Below, one piece after another: positions 50,146 to 59,124 of a DNA stretch of 63,952 nucleotides. A model generated the notes under the pieces. The model ran no database searches and was not told where the DNA came from. It worked only from the letters and a program-made list of their open reading frames with translations. How positions within the stretch are numbered: position 1 is the stretch's first letter; every line of letters starts with the position of its first letter. The position numbers and the translations under genes are program-made. This stretch comes from DATJSJ01 sp035504175 (lineage in GTDB: Bacteria > Pseudomonadota > Alphaproteobacteria > Acetobacterales > Acetobacteraceae): assembly GCA_035504175.1 (NCBI GenBank), contig DATJSJ010000248.1, positions 1 to 63,952 on the forward strand. The letters run 5' to 3'.

Positions 50146-50547
50146 CGACGGATGGGTCTCCAGGCAGGACGGGCGGCCGGTCGGGACGGCGGAAACGAGG
50201 CTGGGTCGCCGGTTGAACATAGGGGCGGCCCGGTGCTGGCGCGAGATGCGGCGGTACGGGAGATTTGACCTGCCGCGGCGGCGTTACCATCTCGTTCGAC
50301 CGCGGGGGGAGCCGCGCCGTCCTTTCGATCGCGCACGGGCCAGCGGGCGAGCCTCACGCAAACGTGTCGGACTTGCGACGACGGGGAACGGTTTGGCATC
50401 GTCGCGCTTTGCGTTGGATCACCGCGACGGCCGGGGTCGGCAATCCGCCCGGTTTTCGTCGGCCGGCCTCAGGCTGGCGCCGAACGCCAGGCTGAGGCAA
50501 GGAACGCTCCCCTTTGGCTACTTTTAGAGCATCGCAATGAGGGGTAC
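50146..50547. other. Intergenic region with one strong hairpin
   Basis: A 402-base gap between divergent ribA and the response regulator. It has no recognisable gene; frames of ~75 residues are low in credibility. The one clear structure is the hairpin at 50466-50498. Promoters for both genes should lie here. Confidence 0.5.
50466..50498 (+). promoter_or_regulatory. Strong leader hairpin before the response regulator
   Basis: GCCTCAGGCTGGCG pairs with CGCCAGGCTGAGGC over 13 of 14 positions around loop CCGAA, 50 bases before the start at 50548. No T tract follows, so a terminator is unlikely. It may be a leader-RNA structure or a protein site. Confidence 0.5.
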
Positions 50548-51270
50548 ATGATGGCGGGCGAGCGGCCGATTCTGATCGTCGATGACGATGCGGCGCTGCG
50601 CGAAACCCTCGCCGAGCAATTGCACGTCGATGGGGAATTCAGTGCCGTCGAAGCGGCCAGTATCGGCGAGGCGGAGACGAACCTCGCCGCACACGAGAAC
50701 CGATTCGATGCGGTGATCCTGGACGTCACCCTGCCGGACGGTGACGGGCGCGACCTGTGCGCGAAACTGCGGCGGCAGGGGCTGAAGGTCCCGATCATCA
50801 TGCTGACCGGCTCGGACCGGGAGACCGACGTGGTGCGCGGCCTCGACTCCGGCGCCAACGACTACATTGCCAAGCCGTTTCGACTGGCCGAGCTGCTCGC
50901 GCGGCTGCGGGCGCAGATGCGCATCTTCGAGAACAGCGAGGATGCGGTCTTCACCATCGGACCGTACACGTTCCGGCCCTCCGCCAAGCTGCTGCAGGAG
51001 CCGGGGCGCAACCGGCGCATCCGGCTCACCGAGAAGGAGGCGGCGATCCTGAAGTTTCTCTACCGGGCGGGTACCAAGCCGGTGGCACGGCAGGTGCTGC
51101 TGAACGAGGTCTGGGGCTACAATGCCGCGGTGACGACGCACACGCTGGAGACGCACATCTATCGCCTGCGCCAGAAGATCGAGCCCGACCCGTCGAACGC
51201 CCGGCTCCTGGTCACGGAAGGGGGCGGCTATCGGCTGGATCCGCAGGGGCTGCCCTCCGTCGCCGCGTAG
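50548..51270 (+). CDS. OmpR-family response regulator
   Basis: A 240-residue two-domain regulator. The receiver holds the acidic pair in ILIVDDDAALRE, phosphoacceptor Asp59 in VILDVTLPDGDG, MLTGSD and the lysine of YIAKPFRLAE. The winged helix follows (LTEKEAAILKFLYRAG, WGYNAAVTTHTLETHIYRLRQKIE). The last pieces resemble PetR-like alphaproteobacterial regulators. ATG 50548 or 50551 starts the gene. It sits just before a KdpD-like kinase that already has its own regulator downstream. Confidence 0.93.
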   Translation: MMAGERPILIVDDDAALRETLAEQLHVDGEFSAVEAASIGEAETNLAAHENRFDAVILDVTLPDGDGRDLCAKLRRQGLKVPIIMLTGSDRETDVVRGLDSGANDYIAKPFRLAELLARLRAQMRIFENSEDAVFTIGPYTFRPSAKLLQEPGRNRRIRLTEKEAAILKFLYRAGTKPVARQVLLNEVWGYNAAVTTHTLETHIYRLRQKIEPDPSNARLLVTEGGGYRLDPQGLPSVAA

Positions 51271-51327
51271 TCGCGCGGCCGCTGCGCCGCGGCGCGCCAT
51301 CCCGGCGTCCGGCGAGGGAGGTTGCCT

Positions 51328-53322
51328 GTGCGCGTGACGCCCGGACCCGCACGCCCCGCTGCACGGCGGGCGCCTTCCGGCGTCGTCGGCGGTGCCGGCA
51401 ATGGCGGCACGGGCGGCGGCGAATGCGTCCTGGCGCTGCTCGGGCCGGACGGCTCGGCGGAGGCGGTGCTGCGGCGGGCGCGGCGGCTCGCCGACGGACT
51501 CGGTGCGCGCTTCGTCGTGCTCAACGTGGAAGGACCGTCAGCGGCGGCGGAGCCGCGCCTGCTGGCGCTGGCCGTGCAGCTCGGGGCGGAGCTCGAGACG
51601 CGCGTCGGGCGCAGCGTCGCTGCCTCAGCCCTGGAGCTGGTCGCGACGCGCGGCGTGACCCAGGTCGTCATCGGCCGCCCACGGTTCCCGCTGCTGCGGC
51701 GACTGGCCGGCCGCGACCTGGCGGTGCGGCTTCTGGCGGGCGCACCGGGCGTCGCGCTGCACATCGTCGCCACCGGACCGGCGCCGCGAACGCCGCCGCG
51801 GCGACGACCGCTGCGGTGGCTGCCCTGGGTACAGGACACAGCGCTGGTGCTGGTCCTGGTCGGCGCCGGCATCGTGCTGCGGCCGGTCCTGCCGTACCAG
51901 GCGCTGGGGATGGCTTTCCTCACCGCCGTGGTGGTGGCGGGCGCGCTCTGGGGATCCTGGCTCGCGGCCTATGCGGCGGCACTGGGATTCCTCTGCTGGG
52001 ATCTGTTCTTCATCCCGCCGCTCTATGCCCTCGGCCACTACCGGAAGAGCGACGCCCTCTCGGTCCTGGTGTTCGTCCTCGCCGCGGCCTTTGCCGGCTG
52101 GCTGGCCGGACGGTCGCGCGCCGAGGCGCGGGGCGCGCACGGGCGGATCGAGGGACTTGGCCGGATCGTGGCCTTCAGCCGCCGCCTCGGCGTTCCCGCC
52201 GAGGAGGGCGAGTTGCTGCGCGAGATCGCCTCCCAGGCCGCCGGTACCGTGGGCGGCGCCGGCGTGGTCCTGCTGAGCCGCGGCCGACATCTCGACCGCG
52301 CCGCCGCGGTACCGGGGCGCCAGCAGCTCGACGACACCGCGTGGTCGCTGGCCGAGCGGGTGCGGGCGCAGCCGGATGCGGCGGAATGGGGCCTGGCCGC
52401 CGGACCCGCCAATGGATGGTGGTTTCTGCCCATGCGCACCGGCAGCGGCGAGGGCGAGGGGCTGATCGGCGTGCTCGGCGTGCGCGCCGGTGACGCGCTC
52501 GCCCAGGCGCAGCTCCAGGCCTTGAGCGCGCTCGCCGACCAGGCGGCGCTGGCGCTCGACCGGGTGCGGCTGGCGCGGGAGGCGGCGCTGACCGCGGCGC
52601 AGGCGGAGACGGAGAAGCTGCGCACCGCGCTGCTGAGCTCGATCGGCCACGATCTGCGCACGCCGCTGACGGTGATTCGCGGCGCGGCCGATACGCTGCG
52701 CGCCGCCTGGCAGCAGCTCACCCCGGCGACGCGCGAGGACCTGCTCGAGGAGATCGGGGAAGAAGTCGAGCGGATGGGCCATTTCCTGGCCAACATCGTC
52801 GAGATGACGCGGCTGGAGAGCGGCGACATCGTGCCGCGGCGCGAGCCGACCAGCGTCGCCGACACGATCGCCGCGGCGATGGCGCGGGTGCCGAACGCGC
52901 GGGACGTGCGGCTCGACCTGGCGCCGGATCTGCCCGAGGTGCTGGCCGATCCGACCCTGCTGGAGCAGGTGCTGGTCAACGCGCTGGACAACGCCACCAA
53001 GTACAGCCCGCCGGGGGCGGCGGTCGAGATCGGCGCCGGCGCCGCCGACGGCCAGGTCTGGATCGCGGTCGCGGATGGCGGGATCGGCATTCCCGCCGAC
53101 GAGCTGCCGCATATTTTCGACCGCTTCTATCGCGGCGCGCCGCGCGGCCGGCCGGTGCCCGGCACCGGACTCGGACTTGCCATCGCGCGCGGACTGGTCG
53201 AGGCGATGGGCGGGACGATCGGAGTGGCGAGCCCGCGCCCCGGCACGTCCGGCAGCGCACCGGGCACGGAGATCACCCTGCACCTGCCGGTCGCGGCGGC
53301 CTCCGCGGCGGCCGCGAAATAG
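51328..53322 (+). CDS. kdpD: KdpD-like sensor histidine kinase lacking the KdpD N-terminal domain
   Basis: A ~664-residue kinase. Residues ~30-150 are a UspA-like fold (CVLALLGPDGSAEAVLRRAR). The KdpD DUF4118 four-helix part follows (PYQALGMAFLTAVVVAGALWGSWLAAY, cited as FLTAVVVAGALWGSWLAAY; FLCWDLFFIPPLYAL), then a GAF region, the HisKA box with His441 in SIGHDLRTPLTVIRGAADTL and an ATPase (NALDNATKYSPPG, GIGIPADELPHIFDRFYRG, GTGLGLAI). The ~200-residue KdpD domain with a Walker A is absent. GTG 51328 sits 10 bases after GGGAGG. kdpFABC is not in the window, so targets are unknown. Confidence 0.9.
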   Translation: MRVTPGPARPAARRAPSGVVGGAGNGGTGGGECVLALLGPDGSAEAVLRRARRLADGLGARFVVLNVEGPSAAAEPRLLALAVQLGAELETRVGRSVAASALELVATRGVTQVVIGRPRFPLLRRLAGRDLAVRLLAGAPGVALHIVATGPAPRTPPRRRPLRWLPWVQDTALVLVLVGAGIVLRPVLPYQALGMAFLTAVVVAGALWGSWLAAYAAALGFLCWDLFFIPPLYALGHYRKSDALSVLVFVLAAAFAGWLAGRSRAEARGAHGRIEGLGRIVAFSRRLGVPAEEGELLREIASQAAGTVGGAGVVLLSRGRHLDRAAAVPGRQQLDDTAWSLAERVRAQPDAAEWGLAAGPANGWWFLPMRTGSGEGEGLIGVLGVRAGDALAQAQLQALSALADQAALALDRVRLAREAALTAAQAETEKLRTALLSSIGHDLRTPLTVIRGAADTLRAAWQQLTPATREDLLEEIGEEVERMGHFLANIVEMTRLESGDIVPRREPTSVADTIAAAMARVPNARDVRLDLAPDLPEVLADPTLLEQVLVNALDNATKYSPPGAAVEIGAGAADGQVWIAVADGGIGIPADELPHIFDRFYRGAPRGRPVPGTGLGLAIARGLVEAMGGTIGVASPRPGTSGSAPGTEITLHLPVAAASAAAAK

Positions 53323-53425
53323 CCGACCCTTCGCGGCTTTCGCGCTGCAGTGCCGGTTGCACGCTTCCTGCCCTCCGAGACCGCGAAGCTGCTACAAGTT
53401 TGGTTCCGGAGGAGGGAATGCGGCG

Positions 53426-54121
53426 ATGGGCGAGACGCTGACGCGGTCATCGGTGCTGCTGGTCGACGACGAGCGCCAGATCCAGCGCTTCCTGCGCCCG
53501 GCACTGGAGGCCGCGGGCTACGACGTGCTGGGTGCGGAGACCGGCGGCGAGGCGCTCGAGATCGCCAGACAGCGCGCGCCGGACCTGATCCTGCTCGATC
53601 TGGGTCTGCCGGACATCGACGGGCAGGAGGTGCTGGCGCAGCTGCGCGGCTTCAGCCAGGCGCCGGTCGTGGTGCTGTCGGCGCGCGACCGCGAGACCGA
53701 GAAGATCGCGGCGCTGGACGGCGGCGCCGACGATTACGTGGAGAAGCCGTTCGCGCTCGGCGAGCTGCTCGCCCGGGTGCGCGCCCAGCTTCGTCACAAC
53801 CTCGCAGTCGGCGCGTTCGAGCCGGTCCGGCACGGCGGGCTGGAGATCGATGTGATGAAGCGCGAGGTGCGGCTGAACGGCGCGCAGGTTTCGCTCAGCG
53901 GCCGGGAATACGCGCTGCTCGCGCTGCTGGCCCAGCATGCCGGTCGGGTGCTGACGCATCGCCAGTTGCTGACCGCGGTCTGGGGCGACGAGCACACCGG
54001 GGATGTGCAGTACCTGCGGGTCTACATCGCGCATCTGCGGCAGAAGCTGGGGGCGACGGGCGGCCGCATGATCGCGACCGAACCCGGCGTCGGTTACCGG
54101 CTGGTGGTACCGGAGGAGTAG
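53426..54121 (+). CDS. kdpE: KdpE-like response regulator
   Basis: A 231-residue OmpR-type regulator. The receiver carries VDDERQIQRFLRPALE, phosphoacceptor Asp58 in LILLDLGLPDIDG, LSARD and KPFALGELLARV. The DNA-binding part has REYALLALLAQHAGRVLTHRQLL and YLRVYIAHLRQKLG, the KdpE pattern. It follows the KdpD-like kinase by 103 bases and is its natural partner. ATG 53426 is used; the frame opens upstream inside the kinase gene as a shadow. Confidence 0.92.
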   Translation: MGETLTRSSVLLVDDERQIQRFLRPALEAAGYDVLGAETGGEALEIARQRAPDLILLDLGLPDIDGQEVLAQLRGFSQAPVVVLSARDRETEKIAALDGGADDYVEKPFALGELLARVRAQLRHNLAVGAFEPVRHGGLEIDVMKREVRLNGAQVSLSGREYALLALLAQHAGRVLTHRQLLTAVWGDEHTGDVQYLRVYIAHLRQKLGATGGRMIATEPGVGYRLVVPEE

Positions 54122-54335
54122 GCCGGGACCGCTCCGACCGTGCCGGCCAAGCCGGGCGCGACTTCACGCTACCGGATCATGATTCACATCTTCGGCGACC
54201 AGGCTCCGGCGAGTGCTTCTCCCTCACCAGGGGCATACAATTGTCGGGGCGCGGTGCCATAAGGGCAGCTTCCGAGGCTTGCAAGCGACTCGGCGCACCG
54301 GTCTAACAAGACAGGTTCCGAAGGAGAGGGCGGCG

Positions 54336-55124
54336 GTGCTGAAGCTGCGCGTCATTCCCTGCCTCGACGTCAAGGACGGGCGGGTGGTCAAGGGCGTCAA
54401 CTTCGTCGCCCTGCGCGATGCCGGCGATCCGGTGGAGCAGGCGGCGATCTACGATGCCGCCGGCGCCGATGAACTGACCTTCCTCGACATCACCGCGAGC
54501 CACGAGAACCGCGACATCATCCTCGACGTCGTCGCGCGCACCGCGGCGCGGATCTTCCTGCCGCTGACCGTCGGCGGCGGGGTGCGGTCGGTCGCCGACA
54601 TGCGTCGCCTGCTGCTGGCCGGAGCGGACAAGTGCAGCATCAATTCCGCCGCCGTCGCCCGGCCGGAGCTGGTCGGCGAGGCGGCGCGCAAGTTCGGCAG
54701 CCAGTGCGTCGTGGTGGCGGTGGACGCGCGGCGCAGCGCGCCCGGAAAGTGGGACGTGTTCACGCATGGCGGCCGCCAGGGCACCGGCATCGATGCGATC
54801 GAATGGTGCCGGGAGGCCGCAGCACGCGGCGCCGGCGAGATCCTGCTGACCAGCATGGATCGGGACGGCACCGGCGACGGGTTCGACCTCGAGCTGCTGG
54901 CGCGGGTCTGCGGCGCGGTGCGGGTGCCGGTGGTGGCGTCCGGCGGGGTCGGCAGCCTGCAGCATTTCATCGAGGGCGCGCGTGCCGGCGCGACCGGCCT
55001 GCTGGCGGCGAGCGTGTTCCATTTCGGCACCTTCTCCATTCCCGAGGTGAAGGCGGCGCTGCACCAGGCCGGGCTGCCGGTGCGGCTGCCGCGGCCGGTC
55101 GCCCTGTCGCAGGCGGCGGCGTGA
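54336..55124 (+). CDS. hisF: Imidazole glycerol phosphate synthase cyclase subunit HisF
   Basis: A 262-residue TIM barrel that, with HisH, turns PRFAR and ammonia into imidazole glycerol phosphate and AICAR for histidine synthesis. Seen: RVIPCLDVKDGRVVKGVNF with the catalytic Asp, ELTFLDITASHENR, LTVGGGVRS, INSAAV, ILLTSMDRDGTGDGFD with the second catalytic Asp, and VVASGGVGSLQHF. GTG 54336 follows AAGGAGAGGG. hisE and hinT come next; hisH, hisA and hisB are not in the window. Confidence 0.97.
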   Translation: MLKLRVIPCLDVKDGRVVKGVNFVALRDAGDPVEQAAIYDAAGADELTFLDITASHENRDIILDVVARTAARIFLPLTVGGGVRSVADMRRLLLAGADKCSINSAAVARPELVGEAARKFGSQCVVVAVDARRSAPGKWDVFTHGGRQGTGIDAIEWCREAAARGAGEILLTSMDRDGTGDGFDLELLARVCGAVRVPVVASGGVGSLQHFIEGARAGATGLLAASVFHFGTFSIPEVKAALHQAGLPVRLPRPVALSQAAA

Positions 55125-55163
55125 CCGGCGTCTTCGCGCCGGTGCGGCACCGAGGGACGTGAC

Positions 55164-55628
55164 GTGGCAAAGGCCGAGAAACGCAAGGCGGACGCCGGCA
55201 AGGCGAAGAAGCGGCGGGCGACAGCCGGCCCGCTGATCGCGCTGGTGCCGGACCTGCCGGCCGGCGAGGGAGCGCGGGTGCTCGACCGGCTCTGGGGCGT
55301 GGTGATGGAGCGGCGCGACGCCGATCCCGCGGTCAGCCATTCCGCGCGGCTGCTGTCGCGCGGCACCGCCAAGGTGGCGCAGAAATTCGGCGAGGAAGCG
55401 GTGGAGTGCCTGATCGAGGCGGTCGCCGGCAACCCGGCGGCGCTGATCGGCGAGAGCGCCGACGTGCTGTATCATCTGCTCGTACTGTGGGTGGATGCCG
55501 GGATCGAGCCGGAGCAGGTCTGGGCGGAACTGCGGCGGCGCGAGGGGGTGAGCGGCATCACCGAGAAGGCCGGGCGCGCCCGGACCCTGTCGCTGGCGCG
55601 CGTGCTCAGGACGCGCAAGATTCCCTGA
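55164..55628 (+). CDS. hisE: Phosphoribosyl-ATP diphosphatase HisE
   Basis: A 154-residue MazG-fold enzyme of the second histidine step (PR-ATP to PR-AMP). The core KVAQKFGEEAVECLIEAVAG and GESADVLYHLLVLWVDAGI carry the metal-binding Glu/Asp residues. The first ~25 residues are Lys/Ala-rich and poorly conserved. GTG 55164 lies 39 bases after hisF. HisI is elsewhere. Confidence 0.94.
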   Translation: MAKAEKRKADAGKAKKRRATAGPLIALVPDLPAGEGARVLDRLWGVVMERRDADPAVSHSARLLSRGTAKVAQKFGEEAVECLIEAVAGNPAALIGESADVLYHLLVLWVDAGIEPEQVWAELRRREGVSGITEKAGRARTLSLARVLRTRKIP

Positions 55629-55692
55629 ACGGGCCGCGGGCGAGGCGCAGCATCGCCTTGGCACTGCGACGGCGGAATCGGAGGAGGCGGCG

Positions 55693-56076
55693 ATGGCGGT
55701 CAGCGGGCTGGGCGAGTACGACGATCAGAACATCTTCGCGCGCATCCTGCGCGGCGAGATTCCGTCCAAGCGCGTGTTCGAGGATGAGTGGGCGGTGGCG
55801 TTCCACGACATCAACCCGCAGGCGCCGGTGCACGTGCTGGTGATCCCGAAGGGCCGCTACGTCTCGCTCGCCGATTTCAGCGCGCGTGCCAGCCAGGCGG
55901 AGATCGCCGGTTTCTTCCGTGCCGTGGGCGCGGTGGCGCGACAGCTCGAGCTGGAACAGCCCGGCTATCGCGTGCTGGCCAATAGCGGCGAGCACGCGCA
56001 CCAGGAAGTGCCGCACTTCCACGTGCACATCTTCGCCGGCCGGCCGCTCGGCCCGATGCTGGCGCGCCCGAAATAG
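55693..56076 (+). CDS. hinT: HIT-family hydrolase (HinT type)
   Basis: A 127-residue histidine-triad protein. It begins DDQNIFARILRGEIPSKRVFEDEWAVAFHDINPQAPVHVLVIP and ends with the active site HAHQEVPHFHVHIFAGRPLG, cited in part as VPHFHVHIFAG. HinT enzymes cleave phosphoramidates and aminoacyl-adenylates. Its position after hisE is typical for alphaproteobacteria. ATG 55693 follows GGAGGAGGCG. Confidence 0.95.
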   Translation: MAVSGLGEYDDQNIFARILRGEIPSKRVFEDEWAVAFHDINPQAPVHVLVIPKGRYVSLADFSARASQAEIAGFFRAVGAVARQLELEQPGYRVLANSGEHAHQEVPHFHVHIFAGRPLGPMLARPK

Positions 56077-56097
56077 CGGCCGGGCCGGCTCCGCCGC

Positions 56098-57330
56098 TCA
56101 GGCCTCCACGGCGCGACGCGCCGATTGCCGCTCGACCTCCAGCATGTAGTCGCGCGTGAGCGGCAGGGCGGTGAGCGCGGGCGAGAGCTGGATCTGGAAG
56201 TTCATGTGGCCGCCAACACGGAAGGCGAGCTCGGCGCCGGCCAGATAGAACTCGAACATGCGGCAGAACCGCTCGTCATAGATCGAGGCGATGGCGTCGC
56301 GGTTGGCGGCAAAGCGGCGCCGCCAGTGGCGCAGCGTTTCGGCATAGTGCAGCCGCAGGATCTCGATATCGGTGATCCAGAGTCCGGCGCGCTCGATCGA
56401 CGGCACCACCTCCGACAGCGCCGGCGAGTAGCCGCCGGGGAAGATGTATTTGGCGAGCCAGGGATTGGTGGCGCCCGGCCCGTCCATGCGGCCGATCGAG
56501 TGCAGCAGCGCGACCCCATCCTCGGCCAGGCAGCGCCGCACGGTCTGGAAGAAGGTCGGGTAATGCCCGACGCCGACATGTTCGAACATGCCGACCGAGA
56601 CGATGCGGTCGAAGCGCTCGGTCACGGCGCGATAGTCCTGCAGCTCGAAGCGGACGCGGTCGGCGAGGCCGGCGGCCTCGGCGCGCGCCCGCGCCTCGGC
56701 GAGCTGTTCGGAGGAGAGGGTGATGCCGGTGACGCGGGCGCCGAATTCCTGCGCCAGCGTCAGCGCCATGCCGCCCCAGCCGCAGCCGATGTCGAGCACG
56801 GTCAGCCCCGGCCGGTCGAGGTTCAGCTTGGCGGCGATGTGCCGCTTCTTGGCGAGCTGCGCCTCCTCCAGCGTCTCGTCGCCGCGCGGGAAGTAGGCGC
56901 AGGAATACTGCCGGTCGCGGTCGAGGAAGAGGCTGTAGAGCCGCCCGTTCAGATCGTAGTGGTGCGCGACGTTGCGCCGCGCGCGGCCGGCCGGGTTGAA
57001 TGTGGCGAGTCGCTTGAACCATCGCGCCGCCTCGGCGCGCAATGCCAGCATCGCGTTCGGGCTGCCGGTGTCGCGGTTGAGCACCATGACGTGCAACAAC
57101 TCGTAGATGCCGCATTTGTGCGGCGCGAGGCCGCCATCCATGTAGGCCTCGCCGAGCGCCAGCCCGGGATTCCGCAGCAGGCGACGCATCGTGGCGGTAT
57201 TGCGGATCGCCGCGGCGGCCTCAGGACCGGGGCCGCCGCGATACTCGGAGACGCTGGCATCCGGCCAGTGAATCGTCAGCCGGCCGTGCCGGATGAAACG
57301 CCGCAATACCGCGTCCAGGATCGCCCGCAT
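56098..57330 (-). CDS. cfa: Cyclopropane-fatty-acyl-phospholipid synthase family protein
   Basis: A 410-residue SAM-dependent methyltransferase that would add a methylene bridge to unsaturated membrane lipid chains. Seen: NVAHHYDLNGRLYSLFLDRDRQYSCAYF, LTVLDIGCGWGGMALTLAQEF (SAM site), GITLSSEQLAEAR, SVGMFEHVGVGHYPTFF, and IFPGGYSPALSEVVPSIERAGL near the end, then the lipid-binding LHYAETLRHWRRRF. ATG 57330 is preceded by GGAGG 11 bases upstream. It is convergent with hinT. Confidence 0.95.
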   Translation of the reverse strand: MRAILDAVLRRFIRHGRLTIHWPDASVSEYRGGPGPEAAAAIRNTATMRRLLRNPGLALGEAYMDGGLAPHKCGIYELLHVMVLNRDTGSPNAMLALRAEAARWFKRLATFNPAGRARRNVAHHYDLNGRLYSLFLDRDRQYSCAYFPRGDETLEEAQLAKKRHIAAKLNLDRPGLTVLDIGCGWGGMALTLAQEFGARVTGITLSSEQLAEARARAEAAGLADRVRFELQDYRAVTERFDRIVSVGMFEHVGVGHYPTFFQTVRRCLAEDGVALLHSIGRMDGPGATNPWLAKYIFPGGYSPALSEVVPSIERAGLWITDIEILRLHYAETLRHWRRRFAANRDAIASIYDERFCRMFEFYLAGAELAFRVGGHMNFQIQLSPALTALPLTRDYMLEVERQSARRAVEA

Positions 57331-57476
57331 CGCCCCGCCCAACCTCCGTTTCGCGTCATCGCGTCAGCGATACCGAAGAATGGGGGAAGGGTTTCCGTGC
57401 GTCAAAGCGGTGACGGTCCCGCCGGGGCGGGGGAAGCCATGCGGAAGCGCGTGGCGCGCCCGCATGGCGTCCGGCG

Positions 57477-58046
57477 TCAGGGCTGCGGGCCGAGGCCCGC
57501 GGCGAGCTCGCGCTCCAGCATCTCCGTGGTGTCGGAGACTTCCTCCACCTCGCCGGTGATGCGTTCGCCGCGCGCCTGGCGCTCGGCCTCTTCCCGGCTG
57601 CGTGCCACGTTCACGCTCACCGGGATGCTCACTTCCGGGTGCAGCACCACCCGGACCGTGACCAGACCCAGCGACTTGATCGGGTGCTCGAGCACGACCT
57701 GCTGGCGGGTGATGGTGAGCCCGCCCTCGGTGCAGGCCTCGGCGATGTCGCGGACCGAGACCGAGCCGTAGAGGCTGCCCGATTCGCCCGCCTGGCGGAT
57801 GACGATGACGGAGAGGCCGTGCACGCGCTCGGCGACGCGCTCGGCCTCCTCGCGGCGCTTGAGGTTCTGCGCCTCCAGCTGCGCCCGCGTCGCATCGAAG
57901 CGCTCGCGGTTGTCCTTGGTGGCGCGTAGCGCCTTCTTCTGCGGCAGCAGGAAGTTGCGGGCGTAGCCGGGCTTGACCCGGACGATCTCGCCCATCTGCC
58001 CCAGCTTCTCGACGCGCTGGAGCAGGATCAGCTCGACGGCGGCCAT
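57477..58046 (-). CDS. rplI: 50S ribosomal protein L9
   Basis: A 189-residue L9. The conserved N-terminal domain ELILLQRVEKLGQMGEIVRVKPGYARNFLLPQKKAL, cited in part as VKPGYARNFLLPQKKAL, binds 23S rRNA. A long helix and C-terminal domain follow (GSLYGSVSVRDIAEAC, RVVLHPEVSIPVSVNV). The ~35-residue acidic tail is longer than in E. coli, common in alphaproteobacteria. It is the third gene of the rpsF-rpsR-rplI operon. Confidence 0.98.
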   Translation of the reverse strand: MAAVELILLQRVEKLGQMGEIVRVKPGYARNFLLPQKKALRATKDNRERFDATRAQLEAQNLKRREEAERVAERVHGLSVIVIRQAGESGSLYGSVSVRDIAEACTEGGLTITRQQVVLEHPIKSLGLVTVRVVLHPEVSIPVSVNVARSREEAERQARGERITGEVEEVSDTTEMLERELAAGLGPQP

Positions 58047-58057
58047 CGTCTCGCTCC

Positions 58058-58333
58058 TCAGCTCACGACATACGGCAGCAGGGCGAGGAAGCGGGCGCGC
58101 TTGATCGCGATCGCCAGCTCGCGCTGCTTTTTGGCCGAGACGGCGGTGATGCGGCTCGGCACGATCTTGCCGCGCTCCGACAGGAAGCGCGACAGCAGCC
58201 GCACATCCTTGTAGTCGATCTTCGGCGCGTTCGGGCCGGAGAACGGGCAGGATTTGCGGCGGCGGTAGAACGGGCGGCGGGCGCCGACCGCGGCGCGGCG
58301 GGCGGCGGGATTGACTTCGGTGCTGTCCGACAT
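58058..58333 (-). CDS. rpsR: 30S ribosomal protein S18
   Basis: A 91-residue S18 with the family core RRPFYRRRKSCPFSG, IDYKDVRLLSRFLSERGKIVPSRIT and KQRELAIAIKRARFLALLPYV. It binds the 30S platform with S6, encoded just upstream. Six bases separate it from rpsF, so the two are co-translated. Confidence 0.98.
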   Translation of the reverse strand: MSDSTEVNPAARRAAVGARRPFYRRRKSCPFSGPNAPKIDYKDVRLLSRFLSERGKIVPSRITAVSAKKQRELAIAIKRARFLALLPYVVS

Positions 58334-58339
58334 CGCGGC

Positions 58340-58825
58340 TTACTCCTCGACCAGGCCGTCATGCGGCGGGCGGCCCTCGCGCGCACGGAATTCCTCGAGG
58401 TCGCGGGCGCGAAACTCCTCGCGGTCGTCGAAGCCGCGGCGTCGGCCGGAATCGAAGCGGCCGGCGGGCTTGGGCCCGCGAAAGCCGCGCTCGCGGTCAT
58501 CGGAGCGGCGGGAGAGGACCGGCGACGGCGTCTCGTCGATCGCGTCGACGCGGATGGTGAGGAACCGGAGCACGTCCTCGTTCAGCCGAAGCTGGCGCTC
58601 CATCTCGGTCAGCGCCGGCGGTAGCGTGTCCAGTCCGAGCAGCAGGTAGTGGCCCTTCCGGTTCTTCTTCACCCGGTAGGCCAGGCTGCGCAGGCCCCAG
58701 TATTCGCGCTTCTTGATCGCGCCCCCGTCTCCTTCGAGCTGGGCAGCGATTCCGTCGGCGATCGCCTCGACCTGTTGTTGCGTGACATCGCTGCGTGCGA
58801 TCAGCACGCATTCATAAAGCGGCAT
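58340..58825 (-). CDS. rpsF: 30S ribosomal protein S6
   Basis: A 161-residue S6. The domain reads MPLYECVLIARSDVTQQQVEAIADGI, YWGLRSLAYRVKKNRKGHYLLLGLDT and LRLNEDVLRFLTIRVDAI. The C-terminal ~60 residues are Arg/Asp/Glu-rich and longer than in E. coli. First gene of the ribosomal operon, divergent from fabD. S6-S18 autoregulatory leader structures are known elsewhere, but I did not identify one here. Confidence 0.98.
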   Translation of the reverse strand: MPLYECVLIARSDVTQQQVEAIADGIAAQLEGDGGAIKKREYWGLRSLAYRVKKNRKGHYLLLGLDTLPPALTEMERQLRLNEDVLRFLTIRVDAIDETPSPVLSRRSDDRERGFRGPKPAGRFDSGRRRGFDDREEFRARDLEEFRAREGRPPHDGLVEE

Positions 58826-58966
58826 TCTGTCTCCCTCTGGCTAGGTTCGGCCCGCTTGCCCGACGACCGGGCATGGGCATAGCCGGGGCGTTTGCCATCG
58901 CCCCGGCAGGGAAGCCGCGGTGTGAAGCACGGAAGGCCGATCCGCGCAAGGATCAAGTAACGGATT

Positions 58967-59013
58967 GCAAAGGCTGCGCCTTTGCTGGGGGTCCAGGGGG
59001 CAAAGCCCCCTGG
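58967..59013 (+). repeat. Two-hairpin repeat copy between rpsF and fabD
   Basis: GCAAAGGC-TGC-GCCTTTGC (58967-58985), spacer TGGGGGT, then CCAGGGGGC-AAA-GCCCCCTGG (58993-59013). This matches the first and second hairpins of the element at 41407-41456 in order, spacer and second stem. It fills much of the 299-base gap. The rest of the gap, up to 59124, shows no gene and should hold the fabD promoter. Confidence 0.8.
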
Positions 59014-59124
59014 CCTTGCCTTGGGCCTCGCATTGACATTCCTTTACGCCCGGCGCGATACCGCCCGCCCCTGCTCAAGCCGCCTGCCGCTGCCCGTCCC
59101 GCGGCCCGACGTTCTTGCGGAACC

